Assembly: GCF_016617715.1 (NCBI RefSeq)
Contig: NZ_CP067225.1
Span: forward strand, 1,984,001 to 2,048,000
Direction of reading: 5' to 3'
DNA: 64,000 bases
DNA from: Paracoccus sp. MC1862
GTDB lineage: Bacteria; Pseudomonadota; Alphaproteobacteria; Rhodobacterales; Rhodobacteraceae
The notes under the pieces were generated by a model, which saw only the letters and a program-made list of their open reading frames with translations, ran no database searches and had not been told where the DNA came from. This document shows, in pieces, positions 27,930 to 38,271 of this stretch; positions within the stretch are counted from its first letter, which is position 1; every line of letters starts with the position of its first letter. The translations under genes and the position numbers were made by a program.

Positions 27930-28836
27930 TCTTCCCGTCGCACCGGGTGCGGATCATGGTGGCGACAAAGCCCATCGCTCGCCATCGGGCTCGGACCGAT
28001 GGCGCCTTGATGGCTTGCTCCGCAAGGGCCACGACAGCCTGGCGGCGCTGGTGAAGAACGAATTGCGCAAGGACCCGTTCACCGGGACGGTGTTCGTGTT
28101 CCGGGCCCGCAAGGCCGATCGGCTGAAGCTGCTCTACTGGGACGGCACCGGGCTGGTGATGGCCTGCAAGCGGCTGGAGGAGCACAGCTTCAGCTGGCCC
28201 GCGGTGAAGGACGGCCTGATGACGCTGAGCCATGCCCAGTTCGAGGCGCTGTTTGCCGGGCTGGACTGGCGGCGGGTCCGGGCCATCGCTGCGCGCGCGC
28301 GAAAGCTCATCGAGATCACCCGCACCGGACCCGCACCGATCGCCGAGGAGGGCGTCGACCTCATCCGCGATCTCTATCGTATCGAGGCTGACATTCGCGG
28401 CAGCGACCCCACCACCGCCCGCCTGATCGCACGGCAGGACCGTTCAGCCCCGATCCTCGCCCGCATTGACGACTGGCTGCGCCATCATCGCGCCCGCGCG
28501 TCCGCAAAGTCGCCACTGGGCGAGGCGCTCGCCTATATTGCCAGATACCGCGACGGTCTCAGGCGCTTTCTGACCGACGGTCGCGTCGAGATGGACTCCA
28601 ACGCCGTCGAACGCACCATCCGTCCGATCGCCCTGAACCGGAAGAATGCTCTCTTTGCCGGGCACGACGCCGGAGCCGAAAACTGGGCCCTCATCGCCTC
28701 GCTGATCGAAACCTGCAAACTCAACAGCGTTGATCCCCACGCCTGGTTGGCGGCAACGCTCACCGCCATCGTCACTGGACATAAGCAGAGCCAGATCCAC
28801 GATCTCCTGCCGTGGAACTACGCTGCAAAGGTGTGA
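27926..28836 (+). pseudogene. IS66 TnpB-TnpC deletion chimera
   Basis: It begins as TnpB (MIFPSHRVRIMVATKPI). About 40 unexpected bases with a frame change (27978-28015) separate this from RKGHDSLAALVKNELRKDPFTGTVFVFRARKADRLKLLYWDGTG. After FAGLDWRRVRAI the frame passes without a stop into TnpC C-terminal sequence: LIRDLYRIEADIRG, EMDSNAVERTIRPIALNRKNALFAGHDAGAENW and the end HDLLPWNY. The TnpC N-terminus, zinc-finger region and first catalytic residues are gone. The 273-codon open frame from 28015 could yield a hybrid protein, but not an active DDE transposase. Confidence 0.88.
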
Positions 28837-28852
28837 TCGGAGCACCGCTTAC

Positions 28853-28860
28853 GCTGGGCC
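28853..28860. repeat. IS66 target-site duplication, right copy
   Basis: An exact copy of the 8 bases at 27453-27460 directly after the right IS66 end (CGCTTAC). The mrr frame resumes through this copy. Confidence 0.95.
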
Positions 28861-29049
28861 GGGTTCACCGGACCTTTCAAATGTCGGATCAACGAACTGT
28901 ACTTCCGCGTTCGGCTCTGGGGCCGGGATGAACTGATGGACAATCTTCTTGGCGTTTACGAGCAGCTACCTGAGGACATTCGGGCTGAACTGCCTTTGGC
29001 ACGCATGTGGAGCCTTGTGGTCGAGGGTGCGGACAGTGCCGAGCTGTGA

Positions 29050-29382
29050 ACGAACCTGGTTCTCCTGAACACGGGAAAGGCGGCTTCCATACCGTCAAGC
29101 GTGGGAAGCTCACCCAACTCTGGAGTAGGCTGTCTGCCGAACTGGCCGCATGTCTGGGGACTCAGCGCGACTTGGCCATTCCTCCTGCTCCATACGTGAG
29201 TGGAGTTGAGGGCCGCTTTCCTGTGGCAGCTAGATGCGCCTGTCGATTCGGCTAGCGCAGACAAACTGGTCGAGCACCGGAGAGGAGCCAGCTTCGCTGA
29301 TCCGGTTCTCTGCGCCGGAAGGGTGTTTCGGAAGAGATCGCACTCTAAAAATAACGCACTGACATTTCGGGATTTTTCTTAT
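29050..29382. other. 333-bp gene-free stretch between mrr and tRNA-Pro
   Basis: No coding character in any frame. The last 60 bases before the tRNA are AT-rich (AAAAATAACGCACTGACATTT). No repeat of the tRNA-Gly 3' end or of tRNA-Pro is visible, so no attachment-site pair supports a simple integrase event. This marks the right edge of the disturbed region. Confidence 0.6.
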
Positions 29383-29459
29383 TGGTCGGAGCGAGAGGAT
29401 TCGAACCTCCGACCCCCTGCTCCCGAAGCAGGTGCGCTACCAGGCTGCGCTACGCTCCG
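29383..29459 (-). tRNA. tRNA-Pro (anticodon CGG)
   Basis: A 77-nt cloverleaf on the minus strand: acceptor CGGAGCG/CGCTCCG, D-arm AGCGCAGCCTGGTAGCGC, anticodon stem-loop CCTGC-TTCGGGA-GCAGG giving CGG, T-arm GGTTCGAATCC and an encoded CCA. It lies directly at the right edge of the pseudogene-rich zone, with backbone genes beyond it. Confidence 0.96.
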
Positions 29460-29507
29460 ACCGTGACGGGGCAGGTATCCCGCGTGGGGGACGATTGCAA
29501 GGGGAAA

Positions 29508-30437
29508 TCAGCGACGCAGCAGGCGTCGGAAGCCGCCGAGGCTGGGCGAGGGCAGCGCCTCGGCCGCCGTCACCGGCCGCCGGGTGGCGGGCGCCCGTGT
29601 CTCGCGCCACAGGATATAAAGGCCCGAGGCCACGATGACCGTGATCCCCAGCAGGGTGGCGCCGTCGGGCAGTTCGGAAAACAGCAGCCAGCCGTAGATC
29701 GTGGCCCACAGGATCTGGCTGTATTGCATGGGGGCGACTACGGCCGCCTCGGCGGTGCGATAGGCGCGGACGGTCAGCACCGCGCCCACCAGGCCGAAGA
29801 GCGCCACCAGCCCGGCGAGGCCGAGGTCGCCCCCCGGCATCGGACGGTAGACGAAGGGCAGCGCCAGGGTGCATACGGTCAGGTTCAGCAGCACCGGCCA
29901 GAGGACGAGGACCAGCGTGCGCTCGGACCCGCCCAGGCGGCGGGCGATCACCGCCGACAGCGAGCCGCAGAGCGCCGACAGCGCGGCGGCGAGATGACCG
30001 GGGCCAAGCTGCGCCTGTCCCGGCCGCAGCACGATCAGCACCCCCGCAAGGCCCAGCAGCACCGCCCCAAGGCGGTGCGGGCCGATGCGCTCGCCCAGAA
30101 GCGGCACGGACAGCAGCGTGATCAGCAGGGGCATGGTGAACAGGATCGCATAGACCTGCGTCAGCGGCAGCGCGGCAAAGGCCGCCATGGCGCAGAGCAC
30201 GTTGACCGTCAGGCAGGCCGACCGCAACCCGACCCAGCCGGGATGCCGCGGCCACAGGCTGACCGAAGACCGGCGTGCGGCCACCACCGCCAGCGCCGGC
30301 AGGGACATCAGCGCCACGAAGAAGGCGATCTGCAGGGGCGAATAGCTCGCCCCCAGCAGCTTGATGATGGCGTCATGACTCGCATAGGCGCCCATCGCGC
30401 AAAGGCCCAGCGCGGCGCCCGCAAGGTTGCCGCGCAT
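29508..30437 (-). CDS. EamA/DMT-superfamily transporter
   Basis: A 309-residue inner-membrane protein with about ten hydrophobic helices arranged as two EamA repeats, such as AALGLCAMGAYASHDAIIKLLG early and MQYSQILWATIYGWLLFSELPDG in the second repeat, a hallmark of the RhaT/YdcZ-like drug/metabolite exporters. It lies 6 bases after leuB and so probably shares its transcript. The substrate is unknown; an amino-acid or metabolite exporter is plausible but unproved. Confidence 0.9.
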   Translation of the reverse strand: MRGNLAGAALGLCAMGAYASHDAIIKLLGASYSPLQIAFFVALMSLPALAVVAARRSSVSLWPRHPGWVGLRSACLTVNVLCAMAAFAALPLTQVYAILFTMPLLITLLSVPLLGERIGPHRLGAVLLGLAGVLIVLRPGQAQLGPGHLAAALSALCGSLSAVIARRLGGSERTLVLVLWPVLLNLTVCTLALPFVYRPMPGGDLGLAGLVALFGLVGAVLTVRAYRTAEAAVVAPMQYSQILWATIYGWLLFSELPDGATLLGITVIVASGLYILWRETRAPATRRPVTAAEALPSPSLGGFRRLLRR

Positions 30438-30443
30438 GGGCGA

Positions 30444-31565
30444 TCAGCCCGCCGCCAGCGCCGCGACGATCCGGTCGCCCATCTCGGCGGTGCTGATGGG
30501 CGTGCCCCCTTCCGGACCCATCAGGTCTGCGGTGCGGGCGCCGTCCGCCAGCACCTTCTGAACCGCCGCTTCCAGCGCGTCGGCGGCAGCGCCCTCGTCA
30601 TAGGAATAGCGCAGCGCCATGGCGAAGCTGAGGATGCAGGCGATGGGGTTGGCCTTGCCCTGCCCCGCGATGTCGGGGGCCGAGCCATGCACCGGCTCAT
30701 ACATCGCTTTTGGTCGGCCGTTCGCCATCGGCGCGCCCAGGCTCGCGGAAGGCAGCATCCCGAGGCTGCCGGTCAGCATCGCCGCCGCGTCCGACAGGAT
30801 GTCCCCGAACAGGTTGTCGGTCACGATCACGTCGAACTGCGAGGGACGGCGGACAAGCTGCATGGCGCCGTTGTCGGCATACATGTGGGTCAGCTCGACA
30901 TCGGGGTATTCGTTGTCATGGACCCACTGGACCTCCTCGCGCCAGAGGATGCCCGATTCCATGACGTTGGCCTTTTCCATGGAACAGACGCGATTGTTGC
31001 GCTTCCGCGCCAGTTCAAAGGCGGAACGCGCGACCCGCCGGATCTCTCCGCTGGTATAGCGCTGGGTGTTCACCCCCACGCGGCCGCCCTCGTTCTCCGG
31101 CCGCTCGTCGGCGGAAATGCCGCGCGGCTCGCCGAAATATACGCCCGAGGTCAGTTCCCGCACGATCAGGATGTCCAGCCCCGCCACGACATCGCGCTTG
31201 AGCGACGAGAAATCCGCCAGCGCGTCAAAGCACTGCGCTGGACGCAGGTTGGCGTAAAGGTCCATCTCCTTGCGCAGCCGCAGCAACCCGCGTTCCGGCT
31301 TCACGCTGAAGTCGAGGTTGTCATAGGCCGGGCCGCCGACGGCGCCCAGCAGCACCGCATCGACGGCCTGCGCCTTGGCCATCGTCTCATCCGAAATCGG
31401 CTTGCCATGGGCATCGTAGGCCGCGCCGCCGACCAGGTCCTCGCTGACGTCGAAGCGCATCCCGCGGTTCGCCTGGAACCAGTCGATGACCTTGCGCACC
31501 TCGGCCATGACTTCGGGGCCGATGCCGTCGCCCGGCAGGATCAGAAGGGAATAGCTGTCGCTCAT
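30444..31565 (-). CDS. leuB: 3-isopropylmalate dehydrogenase
   Basis: The third enzyme of leucine synthesis, oxidising and decarboxylating 3-isopropylmalate with NAD. At 373 residues it is normal length. Motifs include [20 protein letters not shown] at the start, [14 protein letters not shown] and the metal/NAD-binding [27 protein letters not shown]. Residues coded upstream of the ATG at 31565 are not conserved. It is separated from leuD by an exonuclease-like gene and a small opposite-strand gene, so leuB is transcribed apart from leuCD but in the same direction. Confidence 0.97.
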   Translation of the reverse strand: MSDSYSLLILPGDGIGPEVMAEVRKVIDWFQANRGMRFDVSEDLVGGAAYDAHGKPISDETMAKAQAVDAVLLGAVGGPAYDNLDFSVKPERGLLRLRKEMDLYANLRPAQCFDALADFSSLKRDVVAGLDILIVRELTSGVYFGEPRGISADERPENEGGRVGVNTQRYTSGEIRRVARSAFELARKRNNRVCSMEKANVMESGILWREEVQWVHDNEYPDVELTHMYADNGAMQLVRRPSQFDVIVTDNLFGDILSDAAAMLTGSLGMLPSASLGAPMANGRPKAMYEPVHGSAPDIAGQGKANPIACILSFAMALRYSYDEGAAADALEAAVQKVLADGARTADLMGPEGGTPISTAEMGDRIVAALAAG

Positions 31566-31703
31566 CTTGCGCCTTTGTGTGTTCGGGATGCGGGTCGCGT
31601 CCCGCCTAGCCCCGCCCCGCGCAAGGGTCAAGTTCACGGCCATTTGGCTTGCCCCTGCCCTCCATGTCCTGTCGGTAAGGGCAAGCCCATCGACGGGAGA
31701 CGA

Positions 31704-32105
31704 ATGATGAAACCCATGCTTGCCGCCGCCTTGCTGGTGATTGTCTCAGGTGCTGCCTGGGCAGAGGGAGGGATGACGGTGCCCCTGCCCGATACCTCGG
31801 GGTTGTCGCCCGATCAGGCGCGGACGCTGATCGCGGAACTGGCGCAGGTCAATGTCATCACCTCGAACTGCCCGGCCTATCCGGTATCAGACGCGGAATG
31901 GACGCTGATCGCGGGGACGGGCGACAAGCTGGCGGCGCAGCTTGGATTGGACGCTTCTGCATATGACAAGCAGTTCTACGGCCCCGCGTTCAAGCTGCTG
32001 GACGACCCCGAGGCCTGCGACCGGATCGGGCCGAGGGCGCAGCCGCTGATCGCCCGGCTCAAGGCGATGGGCGGGGCGACGACGCCGCTGTCGCATTCGC
32101 AATAG
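31704..32105 (+). CDS. Small exported protein, unknown
   Basis: A 133-residue protein with a clear signal peptide ([20 protein letters not shown], cut before EGGMT). The mature part is helical ([20 protein letters not shown]) with two cysteines (SNCPAYPV and DPEACDRIG) that may form a disulfide. I do not recognise a family. A GGGAGA ribosome site precedes the start. Its last 47 bases overlap the 3' end of the convergent exonuclease-like gene, a real tail-to-tail overlap with both frames showing normal protein character. Confidence 0.75.
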   Translation: MMKPMLAAALLVIVSGAAWAEGGMTVPLPDTSGLSPDQARTLIAELAQVNVITSNCPAYPVSDAEWTLIAGTGDKLAAQLGLDASAYDKQFYGPAFKLLDDPEACDRIGPRAQPLIARLKAMGGATTPLSHSQ

Positions 32106-33153
32106 CGCCGAAGTCGAGGTCCACCCAGACCAGCCGGTGCCGCGAGGCCGTGGCGACGGTATCTACCAAAGGCTCGCCCGGCGCGGGCCACAGCACGCCC
32201 GCGTCCACCATCGTCAGGCCCTTTGCGGGCAGCACGAAGTCCACCCGCAGACTGCCCGGCCCATCCGCCGCCGACCATTGCGCCGTGTCACGCGCCGGGT
32301 CGCCCTTTTGCACGGCATTGGCTCCGTCCTGCGGGGCCAGGAATCCGCCCCGGCTTGCGGCTTCGGTTTCCTGCACATGAGGCCAGAGCAGGTCGAAGAC
32401 CTCGCGCCGCCCGTCTCCGTCCACGGGATCAAGGTTGAAGTCGCCGAGGATCACGAAGGGCGCGGCGGGCAGGTGATGCGTCCAGAAGGCGATCTCGTCA
32501 TGGTTTCGGCGGCCGTTGCGGTCGGTTTCAGGGTCATCGAACACCGGCGGGGTGGCCGAGAAGGCTAGAAGGTGCAAGACCGCTCCGCCGACCAGCACCT
32601 GCACGTCCCAATGCGCGGTGGACGAGAGGCGCTGGACCTCGGCCACCTCAGCCGGCACCGCGAGCATCAGGTTCCCCGGCAGGTCGCGCCACAGCAGCCC
32701 GGAGTGGTCCATGATCTCGCCAAGCGGCAGCCGCGACAGCAGCGCCATGCCCCCCTGCCCCGAGAACAGCCCGAAGCCCTGCGCGTCGTCCCCCGTCCCC
32801 GTCCGCCCGTCGCCGTCCAGATCGAGGCCGGTCGCCATCCCGCTGTTCGGGCGGCTCGCATGGCGGTGGGGATAGCCCGCGCCTGCCGCTTCCAGCAGAT
32901 CGGCAAAGGCCGATAGCGCCGCGCCGTCATGATCCCAGTCGAAGCCGGTCAGCAGCAGCACATCGGCATCCGCAGCCGCGATCACCTGCACGGCGGCCGC
33001 GACCTGTTCGTCCTTGCCCGACAGGATGTCACGCAGCAGAAGCCCCGGCCCGTCGCGCGACAGGTCGGGGCTGTAGCTGGCAATGCGGATGGTATCCGCC
33101 AGCGCCGGCCCCGAGGCCAGCGCCAGCGCGAGGGCAAGCCGCCTCAGACCCAA
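32059..33153 (-). CDS. Exported endonuclease/exonuclease/phosphatase-family protein
   Basis: A 364-residue protein with a signal peptide ([21 protein letters not shown]) and an EEP fold: [11 protein letters not shown], the acidic [11 protein letters not shown], the catalytic [33 protein letters not shown] and the final [12 protein letters not shown] with histidine. It is probably a secreted or periplasmic nuclease or phosphodiesterase. A calcium-like [13 protein letters not shown] loop lies within the domain. The start is TTG at 33153, overlapping the leuD stop by 10 bases. Confidence 0.88.
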   Translation of the reverse strand: MGLRRLALALALASGPALADTIRIASYSPDLSRDGPGLLLRDILSGKDEQVAAAVQVIAAADADVLLLTGFDWDHDGAALSAFADLLEAAGAGYPHRHASRPNSGMATGLDLDGDGRTGTGDDAQGFGLFSGQGGMALLSRLPLGEIMDHSGLLWRDLPGNLMLAVPAEVAEVQRLSSTAHWDVQVLVGGAVLHLLAFSATPPVFDDPETDRNGRRNHDEIAFWTHHLPAAPFVILGDFNLDPVDGDGRREVFDLLWPHVQETEAASRGGFLAPQDGANAVQKGDPARDTAQWSAADGPGSLRVDFVLPAKGLTMVDAGVLWPAPGEPLVDTVATASRHRLVWVDLDFGAIANATAASSPRPSP

Positions 33154-33749
33154 GGCTGAGACTGGGCGATCCGGGTCTCATAGGCATCGATGGACAGGGC
33201 CTTCTCCATCGTCAGGCCGATGTCGTCCAATCCGTTCAGCAGGCAGTGCTTGCGGTGCGGGTCCATCTCGAAGGGATAGGCGGTGCCGTCCGCGCCCGTC
33301 ACCACCTGCGATTCAAGATCGACGATCAGCCGGGCGTTGGCTCCGTTCTCGGCATCCTTCATCAGCGCGTCCACGGCGTCCTGCGGAAGGACGATGGGCA
33401 GGATGCCGTTCTTGAAGCAGTTGTTGTAGAAGATGTCCGCGAAGCTGGTCGAGATCACGCAGCGGATGCCATAGTCCAGCAGCGCCCAGGGGGCGTGCTC
33501 GCGCGAGGAGCCGCAGCCGAAGTTGTCGCCCGCCACGATGATCTGCGCGTCCCGCCAGGCCGGCTTGTTCAGCACGAAGTCCGGGTTCTCGGTCCCGTCG
33601 GGGAAATAACGCATCTCGTCGAACAGGTTCTTCCCCAGTCCCGAACGATGGATCGTCTTCAGGAACTGCTTGGGGATGATCATGTCGGTGTCGATGTTGA
33701 CCAGCGGCATGGGCGCCGCGATGCCGGTCAGGGTGGTGAACTTGTCCAT
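33144..33749 (-). CDS. leuD: 3-isopropylmalate dehydratase small subunit
   Basis: The swivel-domain subunit of isopropylmalate isomerase (LeuCD) in leucine synthesis, 201 residues. The start [30 protein letters not shown] is standard, and [15 protein letters not shown] is the diagnostic substrate-loop motif. The start ATG at 33749 follows GGGGAGACGAGGAC, 17 bases after leuC, so it is co-translated in an operon with the large subunit. Confidence 0.97.
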   Translation of the reverse strand: MDKFTTLTGIAAPMPLVNIDTDMIIPKQFLKTIHRSGLGKNLFDEMRYFPDGTENPDFVLNKPAWRDAQIIVAGDNFGCGSSREHAPWALLDYGIRCVISTSFADIFYNNCFKNGILPIVLPQDAVDALMKDAENGANARLIVDLESQVVTGADGTAYPFEMDPHRKHCLLNGLDDIGLTMEKALSIDAYETRIAQSQPWV

Positions 33750-33766
33750 GTTGTCCTCGTCTCCCC

Positions 33767-35209
<1,443 letters not shown>

Positions 35210-35547
35210 GGCTGTCTCTTTCGGAAGGGATGGCGATTGGGGGAAAGGCAGGCGCGAAAGCAGGCCCGCCTCACAGTCGCGCGGTCACCGTCCGGGTCAC
35301 GCCGTAGAATCGGCCGGGCAGACGAGCGCGATCATGGATGTCGAAAAACCGGATCATGGCCGTAAAGATAGGCCCTTGACGCCACGTCCTGCAAGGGGTT
35401 GGCGGGTCTGAGCGGCGCGCATGGCCGTTTTCCGGTGCTGTGGCTGCGGAAAGTGAACTTGCGGCGGTTGAGAATGGGCCTTCGCGTGCTATCTTTCGAT
35501 TCATCCCTGCGCCGGGGAAGATCGGCGCGCTGACCGGAGGAAGTCCC
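35210..35547. other. 338-bp divergent region between leuC and rsfS
   Basis: This should hold promoters for leuC (minus) and rsfS-rlmH (plus). A 28-codon frame on the minus strand (MIRFFDIHDRARLPGRFYGV) is too short to call; whether it is a leader peptide cannot be judged, and it has no run of leucine codons. A Shine-Dalgarno GGAGGAAG at 35536-35543 decides the rsfS start. Confidence 0.55.
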
Positions 35548-35979
35548 CTGTCCACCACCGTCCCGTCGGCCGACGTGCCGACCGCGACCACCGCGGAAAG
35601 CAGCGACCAGTTGCTTGCCCGCATCCTCGCCTCGCTCGATGACGACAAGGCCGAGGATGTCGTCACCATCGACCTGCGCGGACGTTCCGCCATGGCCGAC
35701 CACATGGTCATCGCCTCGGGCCGCAACGCGCGCCAGGTGGCCTCCATTGCCGAAAAGCTGGTTGACCGTCTCAAGCACGAGGCCGGGCGCCAAGCCCGGA
35801 TCGAGGGCAAGGACACCGGCGACTGGGTGCTGATCGACGCCGACGACGTCATCGTCCATGTCTTCCGCCCCGAAGTGCGCGAGTTCTACCAGCTCGAGAA
35901 GATGTGGATGCCCGCCGACGCAGTCGCCAGCCTGCGCAGCGGCACGGCCCTCAACGCCGCACAGCCGCTGGCCCAGTAA
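35548..35979 (+). CDS. rsfS: Ribosomal silencing factor RsfS
   Basis: RsfS (Iojap/YbeB family) binds ribosomal protein L14 and blocks subunit joining in starvation. The family core is DDDKAEDVVTIDLRGRSAMADHMVIASGRNARQVASIAEKL and WVLIDADDVIVHVFRPEVREFYQLEKMW. About 143 residues with a start at CTG 35548, which lies 7 bases after a strong GGAGG. The only upstream in-frame ATG (35440) would place that ribosome site inside the gene and adds residues with no coding character. CTG starts are rare, so the exact start remains open. rlmH follows, the usual partner. Confidence 0.9.
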   Translation: MSTTVPSADVPTATTAESSDQLLARILASLDDDKAEDVVTIDLRGRSAMADHMVIASGRNARQVASIAEKLVDRLKHEAGRQARIEGKDTGDWVLIDADDVIVHVFRPEVREFYQLEKMWMPADAVASLRSGTALNAAQPLAQ

Positions 35980-35987
35980 GGCCGGCC

Positions 35988-36464
35988 ATGCTGCGGGTCC
36001 GTATCGCCGCGGTCGGGAGGCTGGCCGCGCGTGCCCCCGAGGCGGCGCTGATCCAGGATTATCTCGGCCGGTTCGCCCAGACTGGCCGCGCGCTCGGCCT
36101 TGGTCCCGCCGAAGTGGCCGAGGTCGAGGATCGCAAGGGCGGCGGCAGATCCGCCGAGGCCGCCCTTCTCTCTCGCCAGATTCCCGACGGCGCGGCGGTG
36201 ATCGCGCTGGACGAACGCGGGCGGCTGCTCACCTCTCCCGACTTCGCCATGCATCTTGCCCGCTTCCGCGACGACGGCCGGTCCGACGCCGTGTTCCTGA
36301 TCGGCGGCGCGGACGGGCTGGACCCTTCCTTGCGCGACCGTGCCGACGTGACTCTGTCCTTCGGCGCGATGGTCTGGCCGCACATGCTGGCCCGCGTGAT
36401 GCTTTCCGAACAGCTTTATCGCGCCGCGACGATTCTTGCCGGATCGCCCTATCACCGGGCGTGA
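35988..36464 (+). CDS. rlmH: 23S rRNA (pseudouridine1915-N3)-methyltransferase
   Basis: A SPOUT methyltransferase of 158 residues that methylates pseudouridine 1915 of 23S rRNA in 70S ribosomes. Seen are VIALDERGRLLTSPDFAMHLA, the knot-forming VFLIGGADGLDP and the C-terminal MLARVMLSEQLYRAATILAGSPYHRA, the last tyrosine-histidine being catalytically important. The ATG at 35988 starts 8 bases after the rsfS stop. rsfS-rlmH is a conserved pair near ribosome-related genes in many bacteria. Confidence 0.96.
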   Translation: MLRVRIAAVGRLAARAPEAALIQDYLGRFAQTGRALGLGPAEVAEVEDRKGGGRSAEAALLSRQIPDGAAVIALDERGRLLTSPDFAMHLARFRDDGRSDAVFLIGGADGLDPSLRDRADVTLSFGAMVWPHMLARVMLSEQLYRAATILAGSPYHRA

Positions 36465-36525
36465 TCGCCCCGCTTTGACGGACGGCCCCTGCCCGTGCGG
36501 TGCCGTCCTGACGGCGGGCCGGGCC

Positions 36526-37350
36526 TCAGCCGAGGTCGAAGGCGTCAATGGCGGCGATCGCTTCCTCGGCGGTCTCGACGAAGGTGAACAGGCCGAGGTC
36601 CTCGGGGCTGATGGTGCCGGCCTCGGCCAGCGCCTGCCAGTCGATGATGCGGTTCCAGAACTCGGTCCCGAACAGCAGGAACGGGATCGGCTTCATCCGG
36701 CCGGTCTGGATCAGGGTCAGCGCCTCGAACATCTCGTCCAGCGTGCCGAAGCCGCCGGGGAAGATCGTGATCGCCCGCGCCCGCATCAGGAAATGCATCT
36801 TGCGGATGGCAAAATAATGGAAGTTGAACGCCAGCTCCGGCGTCACGTAAAGGTTCGGCGCCTGCTCGTGCGGCAGCACGATGCCCAGGCCGATGGACTG
36901 GCCGCCCGCCTCGAATGCGCCCTTGTTCCCGGCCTCCATCACCCCCGGCCCGCCGCCGGTGCAGATCACCCATTCGCGCCCGTGACTGGCGATCGACCGC
37001 TGGGTGACGAGCCAAGCGAACCGCTCGGCCTCGGTGTAATAGGCCGACAGCCGCGCCAGCGTGGGGGTGCGCGCCTGTCCCGCGTGTTCCGGCGCCGGAA
37101 TCCGCGCGCCCCCGAACATCACCACGGTCGAGGCGACCCCGCGTTCGTCCATGATCATCTCGGGCTTCAGCAGTTCAAGCTGCAGCCGGACAGGCCGCAG
37201 TTCCTCGCGCAGCAGGAATTCCGTGTCGGTGAAGGCGAGGCGATAGGACGGCGCGCGGGTCTGCGGCGTGTCCGGTTCCTGCGCGACTGCGATCACGTCC
37301 TGTTCGCTGTGGCGCAGGTTATGGCTGCGTTCGTCGTCGGGGGGCGTCAT
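36526..37350 (-). CDS. LOG-family (TIGR00730-type) nucleotide 5'-monophosphate phosphoribohydrolase-like protein
   Basis: A 274-residue Rossmann-fold protein with the LOG signatures GGGPGVMEAGNKGAFEAGG and PGGFGTLDEMFEALTLIQTG, which bind the substrate phosphate and hold the catalytic glutamate. Family members cut nucleoside monophosphates to base and ribose 5-phosphate, and some release cytokinins. The protein carries about 90 extra N-terminal residues, so it belongs to the longer LOG-like branch whose activity is less certain. It converges on rlmH and is divergent from dapD with 96 bases between starts. Confidence 0.88.
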   Translation of the reverse strand: MTPPDDERSHNLRHSEQDVIAVAQEPDTPQTRAPSYRLAFTDTEFLLREELRPVRLQLELLKPEMIMDERGVASTVVMFGGARIPAPEHAGQARTPTLARLSAYYTEAERFAWLVTQRSIASHGREWVICTGGGPGVMEAGNKGAFEAGGQSIGLGIVLPHEQAPNLYVTPELAFNFHYFAIRKMHFLMRARAITIFPGGFGTLDEMFEALTLIQTGRMKPIPFLLFGTEFWNRIIDWQALAEAGTISPEDLGLFTFVETAEEAIAAIDAFDLG

Positions 37351-37446
37351 CCAAACCTCAAAGTGGCCACCGGCGTTGCACGGTCCTGACCCCCCGCTTA
37401 TAGCCCAATGGTAAAGATTTCCACCCAACCGCCGGAAAGGGCCACC

Positions 37447-38271
37447 ATGTCGAACGCTGCGCTTGAAACCGCCATCGAGGCCGCCTGGGACGCCCGCGAC
37501 TCCCTCACCCCCGCGACGAAGGGCGAAACCCGCGACGCCATCGAGGCGACGCTGGAGGCACTCGACCGGGGCGAGCTGCGCGTGGCCGAAAAGCGCGGGG
37601 CCGACTGGCACGTGAACCAATGGGCGAAAAAGGCCGTGCTGCTGGGCTTCCGCCTTCAGGACATGGAACTGCATCCGGGCGGCCCGCAGGGCGGGACCTG
37701 GTGGGACAAGGTGGACGGCAAGTTCAAGGACTGGGACGAGGCCCGCTGGCGCGAGGCGGGCTTCCGCGCCGTCCCGACCTGCGTCGTCCGCCGTTCCGCC
37801 TTTATCGCCAAGGGTGTGGTGCTGATGCCCTCCTTCGTGAACCTCGGGGCTTACGTCGATGAGGGCACGATGGTCGATACCTGGGCCACGGTCGGTTCCT
37901 GCGCGCAGATCGGCAAGCGTGTCCACCTGTCGGGCGGCGTCGGCATCGGCGGTGTGCTGGAACCGATGCAGGCTGGCCCGACGATCATCGAGGACGACTG
38001 CTTCATCGGCGCCCGCTCCGAGGTGGTCGAGGGCGTGATCGTGCGCGAAGGTTCGGTCCTCGGCATGGGCGTCTTCATCGGCCAGTCCACCAAGATCCTG
38101 GACCGGGAAACCGGCGAGGTCATGTATGGCGAGGTGCCTGCGGGGTCCGTCGTCGTCGCGGGTTCGATGCCGTCCAAGAACGGCGTCCACCTTTACTGCG
38201 CGGTGATCGTCAAGCGGGTCGATGCCAGGACCCGCTCGAAGACCTCGATCAACGAGCTTCTGCGCGACTGA
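37447..38271 (+). CDS. dapD: 2,3,4,5-tetrahydropyridine-2,6-dicarboxylate N-succinyltransferase
   Basis: DapD catalyses the succinylase step of lysine and meso-diaminopimelate synthesis. It has 274 residues, normal length. The left-handed beta-helix is built from hexapeptide repeats ([45 protein letters not shown]), and [34 protein letters not shown] is diagnostic. The ATG at 37447 is preferred over an upstream in-frame ATG at 37408 because an AAAGGG site lies directly before it. Confidence 0.97.
   Translation: MSNAALETAIEAAWDARDSLTPATKGETRDAIEATLEALDRGELRVAEKRGADWHVNQWAKKAVLLGFRLQDMELHPGGPQGGTWWDKVDGKFKDWDEARWREAGFRAVPTCVVRRSAFIAKGVVLMPSFVNLGAYVDEGTMVDTWATVGSCAQIGKRVHLSGGVGIGGVLEPMQAGPTIIEDDCFIGARSEVVEGVIVREGSVLGMGVFIGQSTKILDRETGEVMYGEVPAGSVVVAGSMPSKNGVHLYCAVIVKRVDARTRSKTSINELLRD

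Larger units (their letters stand above)
27461..28852 (+). mobile_element. IS66-family element, internally deleted (1392 bp)
   Basis: The ends are matching inverted repeats: the left begins GTAAGCGCTGTTCTG, the right read inward begins GTAAGCGGTGCTCCG. Both are flanked by GCTGGGCC. IS66 elements normally measure 2-2.5 kb with tnpA, tnpB and tnpC; here the middle is missing, so tnpB runs into the last part of tnpC. The ends and duplication are intact, so insertion was a clean transposition. The deletion happened before it (with transposase supplied in trans) or after. Confidence 0.95.
26589..29049 (+). pseudogene. mrr: Mrr-type restriction endonuclease, frameshifted and split by IS66
   Basis: A type IV (modified-DNA) restriction endonuclease gene. 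The N-terminus MERLWLVRLGRHGEGEKQAQ and the core HDFTRLVGAILNAQGYVARV...DNGVDIVAG...LVVQVKSG carry the PD-(D/E)xK-like Mrr catalytic pattern (D then QxK). The IS66 element occupies 27461-28852. Removing it with one 8-bp target copy, and adding one base lost near 27420, restores QADHGLIVSWAGFTGPFKCR and a tail RLWGRDELMDNLLGVYEQLP ending at 29049, exactly 354 codons. The gene thus carries two independent inactivating events. As read, the product ends soon after the catalytic lysine with TPRQIMA. Confidence 0.9.

Noticed and set aside
29382..31703. Very long plus-strand open frame across EamA and leuB
   Set aside because: Composition is rich in Arg, Gln, Gly and His with no domain, antisense to two clear genes. 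Only its last part (31704-32105) is a real gene.
37351..38190. N-terminal extension of the LOG-like protein across dapD
   Set aside because: The residues are the antisense of dapD and unlike any LOG protein; the ATG at 37350 gives a sensible start.
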